A DNA stretch of 64,000 bases from Bimastos eiseni (GCA_959347315.1 OY365809.1:40757513-40821512), one strand, 5' to 3'. Positions 23,990 through 37,400 are shown, numbered from the stretch's first letter. The notes: generated by a model not told the origin, from the sequence alone. Program-made: numbers and translations.

Positions 23990-24450
23990 CGATGAAATCA
24001 ACAAGGCATTTGACAGTGTTCCCCGCTCCTCGCAATCAAAAGCCATCGTCAGAGTTCACAGTTCAACCCCAGCAATCAACAGTTTTACATGATCACAACT
24101 ATTGCGACCATGAGGCAGTTAGTTTATTGTTCAGCACTACCAATCAAAGTATTTAACTATGTTCACTGCTCAGCCCTTGGAACCAATAAAGCGCTTGACA
24201 ATTTTTACTGTGAGGCTTTGCAATCTACAAATATTTGACAATCTGCGCTGCGCATCCCTTGCAATCAACAAGGCGTCTAACAATGTTCACTGCACAACCC
24301 TTGCAATCAACAAAGCTTTTTACTGAGTACATCGCATTCAATCAGTCCATCGGTTCAATATTCAGTTATTTTTCAGACAGGAAGACGACCGATATTATCT
24401 CGAGAACTTGCAATGAACAAAGAATTTGGTAACACTATGTCAGAGTTTGT
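23990..24450 (+). repeat. Degenerate roughly 42-50-bp minisatellite with RT-like word
   Basis: Units resembling GCAATCAACAAGGCGTTTG followed by ACAATGTTCACTGC recur at least six times with drift. The first unit translates as EINKAFDSVPRS, close to motif A of LINE reverse transcriptases (xxKAFDSV). The array may therefore have grown from a retrotransposon fragment. Confidence 0.6.
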
Positions 24451-25214
24451 TCACTGCACCAGCCAAATCTACGTAGGGTTCCAAACTAGAAATCTTCGTG
24501 TTGTTGAAAGGTCAAAAAATTTGATTTAAACATGCAGCAGCTAAGTATTCGGTATTTGTAAAATACCTGAAAATTTGACTTTAATCTGAGTTTTATGACC
24601 TCAGGGTTGGTGGTGAGAGTGTGGGCTATTTTTAACTGAAGCTAACGCCGGGACAACTATAGGAGCAGAACAGAGCCATAGAATAATAATATTTTAAGAC
24701 CAGAAACTGATAAGTAATAGACAATGTTTCAATCAAAGAATGCTCTTCACCGGTCTCCTTTGATCTCTTTCCGGTCCACATTTCGGTGCAACAACTGAAT
24801 TAACCCCAGTTGTGGGGTACGTTCTACAGAGGGAAATGGGGGCTTCGGTTAAGCGCTGCACCGGATGTACAGGGTCTCCATCCTGACGATCGATGACGTA
24901 CAAAGCGCCCTCTCGTGTCATCAAAAGCGGTTGATTATGTAACCCTAAGCGACCCCGAAATCTGTTCTACAGCTCACTGGGCGTTGCGGCTAAAATGCCT
25001 CGAGGCAGAGGTTTTATCTCTTGCACCCCTTACGATCATAAACCCTCCCATGTCGCAGTTGGGGTCATATGCTAACGTCACGTAATAGGCAATTGTATCC
25101 ACCCTACCCCTCTCTGAATCCCTGAAGCGTTTAATACCTTCCCTGCGATCCGTATGGTTTCGACAAAGGAACGCCGGTGAAAAGAAGGCCCTTCCTCCGT
25201 TGATTTACCTAGAC

Positions 25215-25640
25215 TTAGTTCCTCCCGTTCCTCCTGGAACATTGGTCGACAGGAGCTCTCCATCCCGTACAATCTTTAGCAGTCTCTTCCGCGTCTTCCC
25301 AGTCGATTTCCATCTCTTTCAAGTCTTATCTAAAGGTGCTTCTCCAGGTTTTCACCGGTCTTCCTCTGCTCCTCCTTCCATTTTTCGGCATCCATCCCAT
25401 TGTCGTCTTTGCCGGGCGCTGTAGTGGCAACCGCAAGATGTGTCCGGCCATTCTTCTTCTCCTCCGTCTGACGATCTCCCCCATCTTCCCCACCTCCGCC
25501 AACCTCAGAACCTACTCATTTGTAATATGATCCCTCCATGATATGCCCAAAATAGTTCGAAGACATCTCTGCTGGAAAACATTCAGTTTGTGTGAGATTC
25601 TTGCCGTTTCCTTCCATGTTTCACTTGTGTATGTCAACGT
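25215..25640 (-). mobile_element. LINE ORF2 C-terminal fragment with nonsense mutations
   Basis: The minus strand gives SETWKETARISHKLNVFQQR, then CLRTILGISWRDHITNE, a TAG, RMAGHILRLP, NGRRSRGRPVKTWRS, a second TAG, then DLKEMEIDWEDAEETAKD. These are the ordered C-terminal motifs of one non-LTR retrotransposon class, similar in type to the fragments at 12.9 and 54.6 kb. At least two in-frame stops show it is dead. Confidence 0.85.
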
Positions 25641-25770
25641 TCACCTGCGTATATCAACGTTCATTTGCGTATGTCAACGTTCATTTGCGTATGTCAACAT
25701 TCACTTGCGTATGTCAACGTTCACTTGCGTATGTCAACGTTCACTTGCGTATGTCAACGTTCCTCCCTTG
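25625..25770 (+). repeat. 20-bp minisatellite derived from LINE coding sequence
   Basis: About seven near-identical copies of GTATGTCAACGTTCACTTGC. The array abuts the LINE fragment at 25215-25640, and its unit on the minus strand spells the LINE codons for TLTYxSE that belong just before SETWKE. Because 20 is not a multiple of three, all frames cycle, giving repetitive pseudo-proteins. Confidence 0.88.
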
Positions 25771-25779
25771 CGGTTAATT

Positions 25780-27244
25780 AATGTAAGGATATGAAAAATT
25801 AAAGAAATTGAGAAATTTTTATATGCAAAATTCAGGAGAGAGGACGAGCTTTAAAATGAACTGCAATGAATCAAGGTGTCGAATCAGCGAGCAAATGAAT
25901 GCAAATTAATTAGGCGTACTGATTGCTCATTCCTGAGTTAATTAATTGATTCAAATCTCACAGCGTTATCTCTAGTCTTCACTGGCTGGACCTGAAAGGA
26001 AGCAAACGTATACTGGGTGCGTTTATCCGGGTTCTACCTAAAGTGAGAATGCGTGTCCCTGAGCGATTACCGGTCTTTCTCAGTGACTGGACTATAAGAC
26101 TTTGACCTTCGTCAATATGCTTCTGTCGGTTCTGCTAACTCTGCGGTATACAGTCAAGATCAGAAAAATTCTCCGTTGTAGCCTGTCTTCTCTGATAGTT
26201 ATAAAGCTGTATTTGACAGTCATTAGGGTAAAGAGATTTCTTCTGCTGATGATAGGAGATGAACACTTAAAGATGGAAATGATGCTTCATGCATGGTTGA
26301 TCGGTTACCACATCAATGAACTTTGTCTGAAGAGATGTAATGTTGTAAAAAAGACAACTTTTGTTATGTGAATAATACTAAGTTGGCGAACCTATGCAAG
26401 AGATGCGGCTCAAAGTAGTCCAATACTTCAGAAATATGGATGAAGCAATTTGTTCAACCTATAAAGAATAATCGACCAATTAAGTCCTTGTACCAGAATG
26501 ACTGTAAAACTAAACAGTTTAGCTGCGGCTTATGGATTAGAGCCAATGTAGCTGAGGAGAATAATTCAGTTATTTTCATGAATATACTCTAGTAAAAGAG
26601 ATGCTTTATAATTTGGAAAATGAATTGAACTTACTCATGGATAATTGTTGAATTGCGAAAATATTACAAGACAGAGCTGTATGGTGAGATATTCTAAACT
26701 CCAAAAGGAGGCTATGATTACAGCAATGGGCGACTTTAGACTTTTAGAGCCATCGATGCTATAGCGATTCTAGCGATGTGAACGGTGATGAGGATGATAG
26801 TTCGAAGTACAATTTACTCAATGCACCTTTTTCTAAAAATACGAGTTTCAACATTCGTTCCCTAGTCAGGCTAGTCTTATTATATCAAACTTGACAGGAA
26901 GATAAATATAGGCCTCTGATTAGACTAAATTTGCAGTTTTCTCAATTGCAAAGTGAATTAAAAGTCGCATACTTAAAGAACAAAAGAACATTGTGAATGA
27001 GAAGTTAAAATATAGACAATTTAAATTTTCGTTTTCGAAAAAAATTATAAAAAGAAGTTTACATTTAGTCGACATTAAGGGCTTTGCTCAACAATGACCA
27101 ATCGATGAAACTAACAGAGTAGATCTCTTCAATATGTTCCACTGGCTTCTGAAGAAACAAAAGTTTGTATGTAAGCCTAAGTCGCTTTGACCAAAATACC
27201 TGGTCTCAATGAAGCAGATTTTATATAGCATCAAAACTCTGACA
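25780..27244. other. Intergenic, AT-rich, nothing recognisable
   Basis: I find no supported gene, terminal inverted repeat or tandem array here. Frames of up to about 90 codons lack any recognisable motif. Confidence 0.4.
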
Positions 27245-27475
27245 TTAGTCTTACGCTACATTACACTAAGTTACGTTACATTACGTGACACTACGTCACA
27301 GTACATTACGCAACATTACGACACATCATGTTACACTACGTTGCGTTACGTCACATCATGTTACACTACATTAAATTACACTGCGTAGCATTGCATTGCA
27401 CTGCCGCACATTGCATTACACATTACATTGCGTTACGTTGCGTAACGTTACATCACGATACGTTACATTACGGGA
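27245..27475 (+). repeat. Degenerate pentanucleotide satellite (TTACG/TTACA/CTACG)
   Basis: The block is made almost wholly of five-base words TTACG, TTACA, CTACA and TCACA, giving ACATTACGTTACATTACG-like periodicity of 5 and 10. Confidence 0.85.
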
Positions 27476-28693
27476 GTCAACCATGATTGTCACTGTCGCC
27501 ACCTAGCGAATAATGAGAACTAACGTCAGACTCCTTCCGAGAGGGCGTACGCGTACATGTCTGTTTGTCTGTTGTCATCTCATGATTGATTCTCCTCTTG
27601 CGCGAAATGCAATTAGACAGCATCACGCATTCTCTGTTGTAGACCCTATAGGGTAAAGATGGACTCCTTATTAGCAATACGCTTTACTGATTCATTCATT
27701 CGTTCGTTCATCGAATCTTTTCCTCCTTCATTACTTCATTACGAAGATTTACAAAGCGCCCCTTTAAGGTTACTACTCGGAGCGGTCACAACCCAAGGGA
27801 CGGCGATGCCGGGGGGGAGGTCGAAAGGGGAAAAGTCCCCACCTTTTATAGATACGAACATCCTATGCGTTTGTCTCCCACATTTCTTACCCCTCTCATT
27901 GTGTGTCTCCCCCAACTCTCAAACGAAATCGCCGCTTCCGTCCCCGATCCCAGCAAGGCTGAAAAGGGCAGTTTTAAGGCGAGTATAAGAAGAGTTAGAG
28001 TGGACCCTGCGGAGCAACCAACAGAGTTGAAACGCTGAGCGACCATTGACGGGCGTTGGACCAAATGACCCGTCTATCTCTCGGATTTCCGGAAATCCGA
28101 ATTAGATTGTGTTCCAGATCAGAAACGAATACAAGACCAGGGCTGTTGATTAGGCCGAAGGATTCAATCACTTTATTTAAAATTTTAGTTTTAATCTATA
28201 ATAGTCCTTAAGCTAAAGAAATGGACAGTGATATCTACAGCGCCCAAAAACCATCAATCGCGGAAACTAGCTTATTCTCATGGGCTCAGTCAAAACAAAG
28301 CCGATTGACAGGTAAGGTATGTATCTGGTTCAGGTCAAGATCCGAAAGAGTCAGGCTGGAATTCAGACTACTCGTGTTTAAACTTAGAATCCGTTTAACT
28401 TCGGTGTAGGCTAAATACATTAACAGACAAAATAAAACTCTCGGAGTGTGTTTTGCCTAAGAGTTCACTGCCATAGGCCTATATAAAACATCATACCAAG
28501 AGATCTATAACAGGTCCTGACATCATGTATTGGCAATGCTACAAACAACATGCATATTTAAACTGTCCAAATGATTATCATAGTTGAGACTCAGTTTAAT
28601 TTAGATACTAAAGTATACAAGAATCATCCGAGCTTGCGATTTTTACATTGAATTATCCACAGTCAGAAGATTACAATAGCCATAACAGACAAA
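27476..28693. other. Intergenic with a possible LINE/SINE 3' head
   Basis: A segment at about 27735-27780 (GAAGATTTACAAAGCGCC then CTTTAAGGTTACTACTCGG) matches one at about 45298-45345 just after the first Bcl-2-family exon and resembles the start of the 49.0-kb LINE tail. Otherwise I see no gene. Confidence 0.4.
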
Positions 28694-29785
28694 TTAACTA
28701 ACATTGAAGTGATGTAAATCAAAACATAAGAAAAATGCAATAGTTTTTAAAATATTACCACAGTTAATGCTATTGAGTGTCTGGAATTCAATTAATCTTG
28801 AATGTTCTGTACAGGGTAAATGCGATTTTGCACATTCATACACAATGCGAAAGACTTTTACAGTTGCATCTATAGTGTCCCTGTGGCGTTCCACAAATCT
28901 TGATTCCGAATTTTTTACAGCAACTTGAATCCTTGCATTTTCGGGTTCTGCGAGGATTTCTCCACACTTGCTGTGAAATTTAGAATCCCGATGTTTGTCG
29001 ATTTTTTTCAATAGTGTTTTTGCATCTTTGCCTCAAACTGTACCTTCTAGAAATGCTGATTCGTTATGCTGCCCTCGTGTAGTATGCAAAGCGAGACGTT
29101 TTACCTCTAAACATGCGGAACATTTCACACCTCCCGATACTGCATCAAAAGTTAGCCAACTGCGCGATTTTTGCCAAACCTGAAATTGTTCATGATTTTG
29201 ACAGACCTTTGGGTATGAAAGATCCAAAGTACCACCAGATGTCTTTTTCGGTGAGTGATCTTCATCTGACATTGATTGGACTTCCGGACAAGATGTTTCT
29301 GCGAGTGCTTGAATCTCACCATCCGGCAATGGATTGGGTGCCACCGACACAGTCTCTGTGAACAAGAAATTTTAAAAAATCTATTAAACATAGGCTAAAT
29401 AATCACATCTACATTATCATGTGATTAAAAAATGTAGCTGTAGGGCCTACTGCTAATTGACAACGCATCCTAATAGACTTCGTCAAATACTATCTACCAG
29501 CTGACACATACCTAATAAAAATTGGAAAGAGTAAGTCTTTGAATGAGGACCAGTGATTTTATTGGAGAGTTTGTTCAAGCTAGGTTCAAAGTTTTCTAAG
29601 CTATTAGGCCTATTGTAATTTCTGTCAGAACGAGATTTGTCATTCACACTTACCAGTATTTGATTCATCAGCCTCCTCAGCAGTACTGTCACATCGTTTG
29701 AATTTTGTCGTCGCTGTTTCAATTTCTCCATCGCATTCTTCCCCAAATCGCTTTTACGCGAAAACCCGAACTTAAGTAGATTCAT
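28694..29785 (-). pseudogene. hAT-derived KIAA1586/ZNF862-like gene relic, two exons
   Basis: Exon 1 runs 29785-29654 (44 codons, MNLLKFGFSRKSDLG...) and ends at a strong donor GTAAGTG. Exon 2 starts at 29353 after CACAGAG in matching phase 0. It contains a zinc-finger-like segment: FQVWQKSRSWLTFDAVSGG, CSACLEVKR, then HRDSKFH. That CxxC...HxxxxxH layout with a preceding WL and a following transposase-like start (VFRIVYECAKSHLPCTEHSR) is typical of vertebrate KIAA1586/ZNF862-type proteins, which derive from hAT transposases. An in-frame TGA at 29035-29033 lies between the zinc ligands, yet the same frame continues to 28694. Another donor (TGTG|GTAATA) near 28768 suggests further exons that I could not find. 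I call it a pseudogene; a short 150-residue product is possible. Confidence 0.6.
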
Positions 29786-32700
29786 ATTATGCAATGCTGA
29801 TATGGGTTTGTAAACAGGTCCCTACAGTCGGGTCTATTATTTATAGGGAATGATGGATGAAATCATCAGAGAGGATGCCACACAGGCGTATCTACACACA
29901 CTGACACCCACACACACACACATGTACTGAAATTTGCAATATATATATATAATATGCATGTATGTATATATAGTCCTACATGTACACATTTAAGACACCA
30001 TGAATAGAGGTCTGTGGAAGATATAATGCCATATTACTATAGCTTCATCTCGATTATAGTCATATATCATATCATTCCATGCAGCTTCTGTGTACGTTGA
30101 CATGCAGGTACCCTGTCAGCCAACTCGGATTCCAGAACCACATCCAAAACCGAGACCTCTTGTGACCTCTCTCACGCTGACCCTGGGCTTGAGTCTGCAG
30201 ACGACCTCAGCTTATAGACTGGTGAGACTCAGAACAAGCTGATATATACACCAGCATCCTCATAGAGGCAATTTATCATCAAAGGCTGCTGTGTGTATTC
30301 TAAATCGTGCTGGCATTATATTTAATTAAAGGAGTAATTTAAGAGTTAATTCTGAGTTAAAGGGACCTTAAGTGGAGTACGTAGACTAATATATATAAGA
30401 AAAAGTACTCATTTGCCCTCTTTCCAGCGAGTAGCCACCTTGCGAGTAACGTCTGAGTTGAATGCAAGTCACTCAATCGGCTCGACGACTCACCCTGCTG
30501 AGCAATGCTCCGTTCTATTTATAGCGTCAGTGGAATTTCTACCAAACACTTTTTGAACTATTTTCATACGCGGTAACGCGCAGGTTTACAAGGAAACTCC
30601 TCTAGCAATCGGAGAGCGACAGGTGTCGGCAATTTCATCACAAGATCAGATAAACGACATAGAATAGGGACGTAGTTTTATACGAGTCGACTCTGTGATG
30701 AACTTAGACATTACTGGATGACATGGACGTGTTCTTCCTGGTCTGGACTTGCGTCTTCTGATCCTGGAACGTAGTATTCGGCTGTGTATTCGCCTGATTG
30801 TATGTGTTAGCGTGGGCCCAGTACGTGTACAGACAATCTAACTAGGTCGCGCTGTAGGCCTTCAAGTGTGGTCTGTTTGTGTATCGACGGTTAGGACGAC
30901 AAACGACGGTTCTTTGGTTGCGGATGAAAGTGTGTCCTCACGGTAAGTGGGATCATTATAAGATCTCCGTACAATGAATTCCCCCGTGAAGACCTCTATT
31001 GTTTTACCAGTCTGTCTGTCTGTCTATATATGTGTCTGTCTGTCTGTCTGTCTGCCTGCCTGCCTGCCATAATTTTAATTTGTATCTTTCGACCTGCCAT
31101 ATAATAGCCTCTTATACCCAGCCCATGAATGATCTGGTGTAACATAAATTGGTTAAATTTAATTCAGAAGACGTTTAGTCCACTGATCACAACGACTTCT
31201 ATTCCTTTAAGAACTTCCGAATTAACGATTACGGTTACGATTACAATGTACCGGTACGCTTTAATAAGGCTTTAACGGTCGCTTAAAGAGAATAGTTTGT
31301 TTGGACTAGACATATGCAACACCCGGCAGTTGTTATAGGACTTGTGTATGCTATTTTCATCCTCTGACGGCAACAGGTGACTGCTAATGCATAATATCTC
31401 CCACAGTTTTTGGACAAAGCAGATGTTGATGCTCTTTAGAAGATGTACGGATTGGAATAGACAAATGCTAAGAAATTTCTAAAGACATGCACAATCTTTT
31501 TATCCCATGAGGTATTCGCATATTTCCACTCAATAACCGTAGCGTTAAGATGTGTGCCGGCCACCAATCTTCGTGATCTAGATGTTCTCACTGTGCCCAC
31601 TAATATTAAGTTGCGGGAACCAGCTTATTCACAGACGATTAATCAAAACGTTGTGGGTTCTTGACACCTAAACTCATCTATCGCCTAAACAATTTGTGGC
31701 AATTAAGCACTCTACATTACATTGTATGATGTTACGTCATGTCACGCCACCTACGAATAAGTAGATAACATGGATGTAAACCGCATGCATGGCATCCAAC
31801 ACAGAAGACCATTTACGCAAAGTCATCAGTCCAATGACGCCAGCGATTTGGTGGCAATGTGCACAAACAAATGGTTTCCATTGTCCTCTGTCATTTGTCG
31901 AGCTATACATGCTCTCCTCAATCTTAGTCCGAGTGATGTTATGTAAAGTCAAATCACCCGCCAATGTCGGGTTAAAAGCAATGGTGGGCCCTACATGTAT
32001 ATAGAAGCAGCTGACTCTGCGTGGATGTTATTTTGCACGGAAGGTACACGTAGTTGCTCTGTTTCTCATTATGTTTATCAATCTCCACGTTTCGTATCTC
32101 TTTCTCATTCTCCGGCTTTGTACTTTTGCTGTGTATACGCTAATGAACAACACATGAACAACATGTGAACAACATATGAACAACGTACGGATGATATGGT
32201 ATCAGTTCAAATACTGACTGTTTGTCCTGTGACCCATTCTCACTTCAGAATTTCTTCGATCTCTTAGGCCTATTATTAACGAACGTCTTTGTGATGATCC
32301 TAATTGTAAGAGTTTCGCTCTTCCATGCTGCATGTAGGACATTGTAGATTTGTAAGGCATGTTAAAAAAATGCGGTTGGGCTCTGATAACCCGAACTGAG
32401 TTTTTATATTTGCATGTTCAGTCCCATGGTCAAATTCAAAACACATGAAGTCTAGAATTACTCTATTGACTCCGCTGTAATGCAAGCTATTTACAACTGT
32501 TACAGTTGTTACTTTCTTTCAAAAGGTTACTGTTATATCATGATGGTTATATATAGCCTTCATGATTTTCATACCTTGTAAACAAGGAAAAACATTAACA
32601 GCTATTGGCCTTGTAATGTGGAAAAACGATTGTCCCTGGAATGGTAGCAACCACAGACCTGGGACTAGTATACAACAACTATAATTGACCTATAATTGAA

Positions 32701-34499
32701 TATTAGCAACAATTGACCTTAGTACAATTAAGAATATACTTATTGTCTGCTTTTATATATAATTTACAACTTCAACCATGCGGGATATTATTGACCTATA
32801 AAATGGTTGTTATATATTCTTTTTATGACCAACTCCTTACATCGCACCAGGATTTTCATGCCATGTAAACAAGGAAGAACATTCTTGTGAAAATTTTTTT
32901 CTTCGTTGGGTTGTCCACCTCAGGGATATTTCAGTTGTATACTACGGTTTCCCTTTCGTGGATTGGGGCTGTGGTGGCCTCGGTGTTGGGAGCAATTAGT
33001 TCAACACGTTGCGCTGATCAAGAAGGACAGAAGGAAACAGACTTCCATACACAGTTCTTAATAACTACTGGAAAGTTTGCCTGTCCTGTCGGAGATAATG
33101 CAATCAGATCAAGTGGTCTATCATGGACTGTACTCTACGACACTCCTGCTGCCCCGCAGATCCACACCATGTCTGGGTTTTGTATAATATTCGAATTAAT
33201 TTAGCCAGTTCATGGACTACTAGATCAGCAGTTCTCAGCCTTTTTGATAATTCGACCCCTTGATAATACTTCCGAAGTTGTGGTTACCCCAACAATCAAA
33301 GTGCAGATTGGGTTACTCGCCCTCACCGCATTATTGCTTTCATAATCATGAATTTCACTTCTAGCTATAGTTGATATTCCATACGCATACCAGCATGATC
33401 AATCATTAATGAACAAAACAATTTTTAACCTTATAACAAATAATTTTTATTTTTATAAAGTAGAAATTATTAACTGCAATGTTTACCTAAAGTATAATTT
33501 TTATTGTTCTATGTACCTTTAAGTGCCTCTAAATTTCAAGAAGGGCAGCAATGGGATAAAGCGCTTTCGATTTCAGTTTGTGATGACTGGTGCAATACAT
33601 TTTCCTTGTCGTCAGATCATTCCACCGACAGTTGCATTAGTCCTATATCGAAAATAGCTGGGCTCCAATCGAAATCTACAACCAAACTCCCGGAACTCTC
33701 CAAACAAACAGTCCATCTCTTCATTACTAGAGACTATCTCGGGCAGCCCTAAAACTCTGTCTAAATTAGTTAGTTTCACATCTATATAAAGATCGTAGGC
33801 CTAGTTCATAATTAACTTCAGAGATAGTGTTATAAATATTCCACCGTTATTTATTAGCACCTAACGGAAGCAGATAATCTAAGTGTCAGTTAAGCAAAAT
33901 CATGAAGCACGTTTGTTGAAAGAAACTTATTTGGTTAAGAAAATCTGGTTAAGAAGGTTTATATCAGTTTGTTGACGGCATAACTATTCTGAAGGAAGAA
34001 ATTGAATACACTGGGACTGACCATGTCATTGACTTTCATGCGTTTATTAGGTTATTCCAGGCTAGGTGTATGCTAGTTACACGCAGGATTAATCCTATAG
34101 GGTTCATTGAAATGGGACGATGGTATATCAGCAGCGTTGCATGAGAGTTTCAGAAACATTGAGGACCTTGGATGGGGTGAATAAATTCCTCGTGGGTTGG
34201 GAGGTCGAAAACTGTGCAGATGAGTATGAAAATATTTCGTCAACGAAGGCGGTTGTAGTCTACGTAATTTTTAGCATGAATATAAGCTAATTAGATCATC
34301 GGAAAGATAACTAAAGTGAAATTCAAAGTCATGCCAGGTCTCGCTCGGAGGACTGACCTCAAGTGCTATAAAAATTGTATATCCTGCTGACACACGCCTT
34401 GATTCCCTCCCCTCTTCGGCCAACCGAGTATCACCCTGGATCGTAGAGGATCGGGTTACCAAGATAAGGACGAGCACTTGGTGAAGGCGATGTCAGATC
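29786..34499. other. Intergenic, no supported gene
   Basis: The block holds a CTGT/CTGC microsatellite (about 31010-31070) and a GAACAACATAT-type short array (32140-32182). A single hAT-like end, CAGTTCTCAGCCTTTTTGAT, lies near 33230 with no matching partner. Frames of up to about 105 codons near 32887 and 33504 show no motif. Confidence 0.45.
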
Positions 34500-34660
34500 A
34501 CGCGCACGTTGATATACCGACGGAGTGGAGAGAAAGACAGACAGACATATATACATATACAGAGACACAGAGAGAGGCAGACATGCAACCAGATTGACAG
34601 AGAGAGAGACACACACACACAGAGAGGCAGAGAGAGAGACAGAGAGGGGGGGAATTAGGA
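34500..34660. repeat. Purine-rich GAGACAGAGAGGCAGA tract
   Basis: Degenerate GAGAC/GACAG/GAGAG words with a CACACA run near 34610. Confidence 0.85.
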
Positions 34661-34779
34661 TAGAGTGGTGGTTAGTCACCCATACCTAATAGATGCTGTA
34701 TTGTATACATAACCATGGATTAGTCACCGACCTCTTAGTAATACTAATTAAACCGACATGTGAACAGAATTATCTACAC

Positions 34780-35102
34780 GTGACATGCATTTATGCATTC
34801 ATGCATTTATGCATTCATGTATACATGCTTGTATGTATATGTACATACATACCTGCACATCCGTGAATGCCTATATGTATATCTGTATGCATACATTCGC
34901 GTTTATTTGTCCGTGCACGTAAGTACGCAAGTATGTAAATACATGTACATTGTATGTATGTCAGCATGCATGTATGTATGTATATATGTATGTATATATG
35001 TATGTGTGTGTGTCTGTGTGTGTATGTATGTGTGTGTGTATGTGTGTGTGTATGTATGTAAGTATGTATGTATGTATGTATGCATGCATGCATGCATGCA
35101 TA
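34780..35102 (+). repeat. TATG/TGTG/CATG microsatellite, about 320 bp
   Basis: TTATGCATTCATGCA units pass into TATGTATG, TGTGTGTG and finally CATGCATG runs. The Cys/Tyr/Val- and His/Thr-rich frames on both strands are repeat products. Confidence 0.95.
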
Positions 35103-37190
35103 TGTGAAGTCACTTAGTATTGTGCATTTTTGTACCTCACAGAGAGGCCTTGTATATGTGCACATATGTATTTCATTTATGTAGCGCATTTTTAGTGTCT
35201 CCCTCCTCCACCGATATCCGGCTGTCAAAAGAAGATTTGACAGAGTGATCAGATTCGGTAGCTGCGCTCCAGAAATTTGCTTATGAGTCAATTTCATTGT
35301 GTAACGATTTGAGTCTTGGGATGACATTAAACTCTGCATAGCACATTCATTCAATGCAATAGTAATTAATATAATTTTATTTAATATGATATAATAATAT
35401 TATCATATTATGATGTAACAGACCATAAAACACATGTAAGATAGAATTATATTGACGCTATCTTAACGTTTAAGTGCATCTTTCAATTGCAAAACAAACG
35501 GATTTGTTATTGTTTGTCTATGGTGAATTTATGTTACCAAAACCTCTTACGGAATAAAGTAAAAGAAATAGGAATGAGTAATTATGAGTTACGTTCTCTC
35601 CATTCAATATTCCTGGATTCAATGTCTTTCCAAGGATTGGCAGGGAAGGCGAGTTGGCACAGTAGTCATCTATTGCCGCCCAACGCTCCGGGCAGATGTA
35701 CTAAAGCGGGACCCTTCGGGGTCCCTCCCCACTGTTAAGAAAATACCTTGGACAAATATCTCCAGGTTATAGGACATGATCTCCAGGGTAGGACATAATC
35801 GCCAGAATAAGATGTTATCAACTCATAAGTGTACGTTATATCTAATAACATCTATGATAGTTTTTCTAGGTATATTATTACTACTTGTAATGCCGCTAAA
35901 ATTATACGTTATATTTTCCAATAACATGTTTACTAATTTTTTGTACTTTATATCTTCTATTTACGCAAGAATTATTTTTCACTAATCCAGCTTATGTTTA
36001 TGCAAGACTTATTTTCATAAATCGAACTTCAATTTAAGCAAATTACGTTCATTCATCCATCTTCTATTTCAGAAAAAATTATTTGCATCATTTCAACTTC
36101 GATTTAAGCATGAATTGCCATAATTTTGATCCGTGAGTTAGCGGATTTTGTTCCATCTCAACGACGATCAGTTTACAATCAATTTAATTTGAGAAGTGAA
36201 CGACTTCAACAAGTCTCAAATTTAGACCAAGGTTACAATAACAAGTCTTTGGTCTATACCTTTACGGAATAGACAAGTTGACACAAAGACCTAGAACTGG
36301 GAAATAAAAGCTTTTCAATTAAATATAGAAATATGCCAATTGCACAGATTGGGGATAAGTGTCCGAGGAATAATGCCCTACGCAACATTTTGAGAGGGGG
36401 TATTTTGTTCGTGAGATTTTTTATAGGGAGATTATGTTCTACAATCATAATAGTCAACATTACCTTTACGGCGACATTTATATACCATCCGCTCGTGCCT
36501 AGATATCTCACCATTCTCCCACCAGTCAAACACGTTCATCATCCCAGCGGATGACTTTAACCTGCTCCCTTCTGAGGATATTCCTGGTTTTGGTCTCCAT
36601 GTGGGGTTTGCTGGTCATTTTATCTGGTGTGATTTTATCACCAGAAAGCTATAGAAATGACTATTCCTATTGCCGATTATCACAACACACTCTCTCAGCT
36701 CCGAGGACTTCTGTTTGTAATTGCTTATTATTACTTTGTTGATAGTTCATATTATCTTATGCTCTCGTGGTTCAAAAAGGTACATACTTAGTCACTTAGT
36801 GTCGACTACATTACTACTTTACAGAAATCCATGAGTGGCTTAGTCATTGACGTCCTCGAAGCATGAGTCAGTTTGTTTAGTGACCCGGAGGCTGAGGATT
36901 AGGCCGCAAAATCACGAACAGAGATTCCGAGGTTACTGAAAAGGGGAGGCGATTGATTTCGATAGCACCAGGAACAAAAGGTTGTCTGTGATTCGCCTGA
37001 TTCGCCTCCGAATGAAACAGAACCTGCAGTGTGTCCTTTAACCAGAGATAGGTTGATGGCGTTGCTTGTTCAAACATAAACATTCCGACACGCGTGTCAA
37101 CATTCAGTCAAGGCTCCTCTTACCTCCTCAGACGACACTTGACCATTGCTCAGTGTGGAGATACTCAGGTTACCAAAACACACAGGCCTT
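35103..37190. other. Intergenic, no supported gene
   Basis: AT-rich sequence. Several hydrophobic frames (for example 35776-35985) lack motifs. I see no terminal inverted repeat pair. Confidence 0.4.
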
Positions 37191-37400
37191 ATAATAATAG
37201 GCCTAAAGATTACGATAATAATAACAATGATTATAATAATAATAATTATTATTATTATTGTTAAAACTATAGCTATAATTGTAATAATAATGATAATGAT
37301 TATCATAATAATCATAATTATAATCGCTAGCATAGTCATAATAATTATTATACTACTACTAATAATAATATTAGCAACCAATAATCTGCTACTAGGCCTA
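37191..37400. repeat. ATA/ATT/AAT trinucleotide-rich block
   Basis: TAATAATAATTATTATTATT-type runs give long Ile-rich frames on both strands, which are artefacts of the repeat. Confidence 0.9.

Noticed and set aside
25592..25794. Repeated VNVHLRMSTFTCVCQRS frames suggesting a repeat protein, or a CRISPR-like array
   Set aside because: The 20-bp units are contiguous with no unique spacers and derive from adjacent LINE sequence.
33225..33300. hAT-like end CAGTTCTCAGCCTTTTTGAT
   Set aside because: No partner terminus or 8-bp target duplication was found, so an element cannot be delimited.
34793..35354. 179-codon minus frame rich in His/Thr/Tyr
   Set aside because: It spans a TATG/TGTG microsatellite; the non-repeat part shows no motif.
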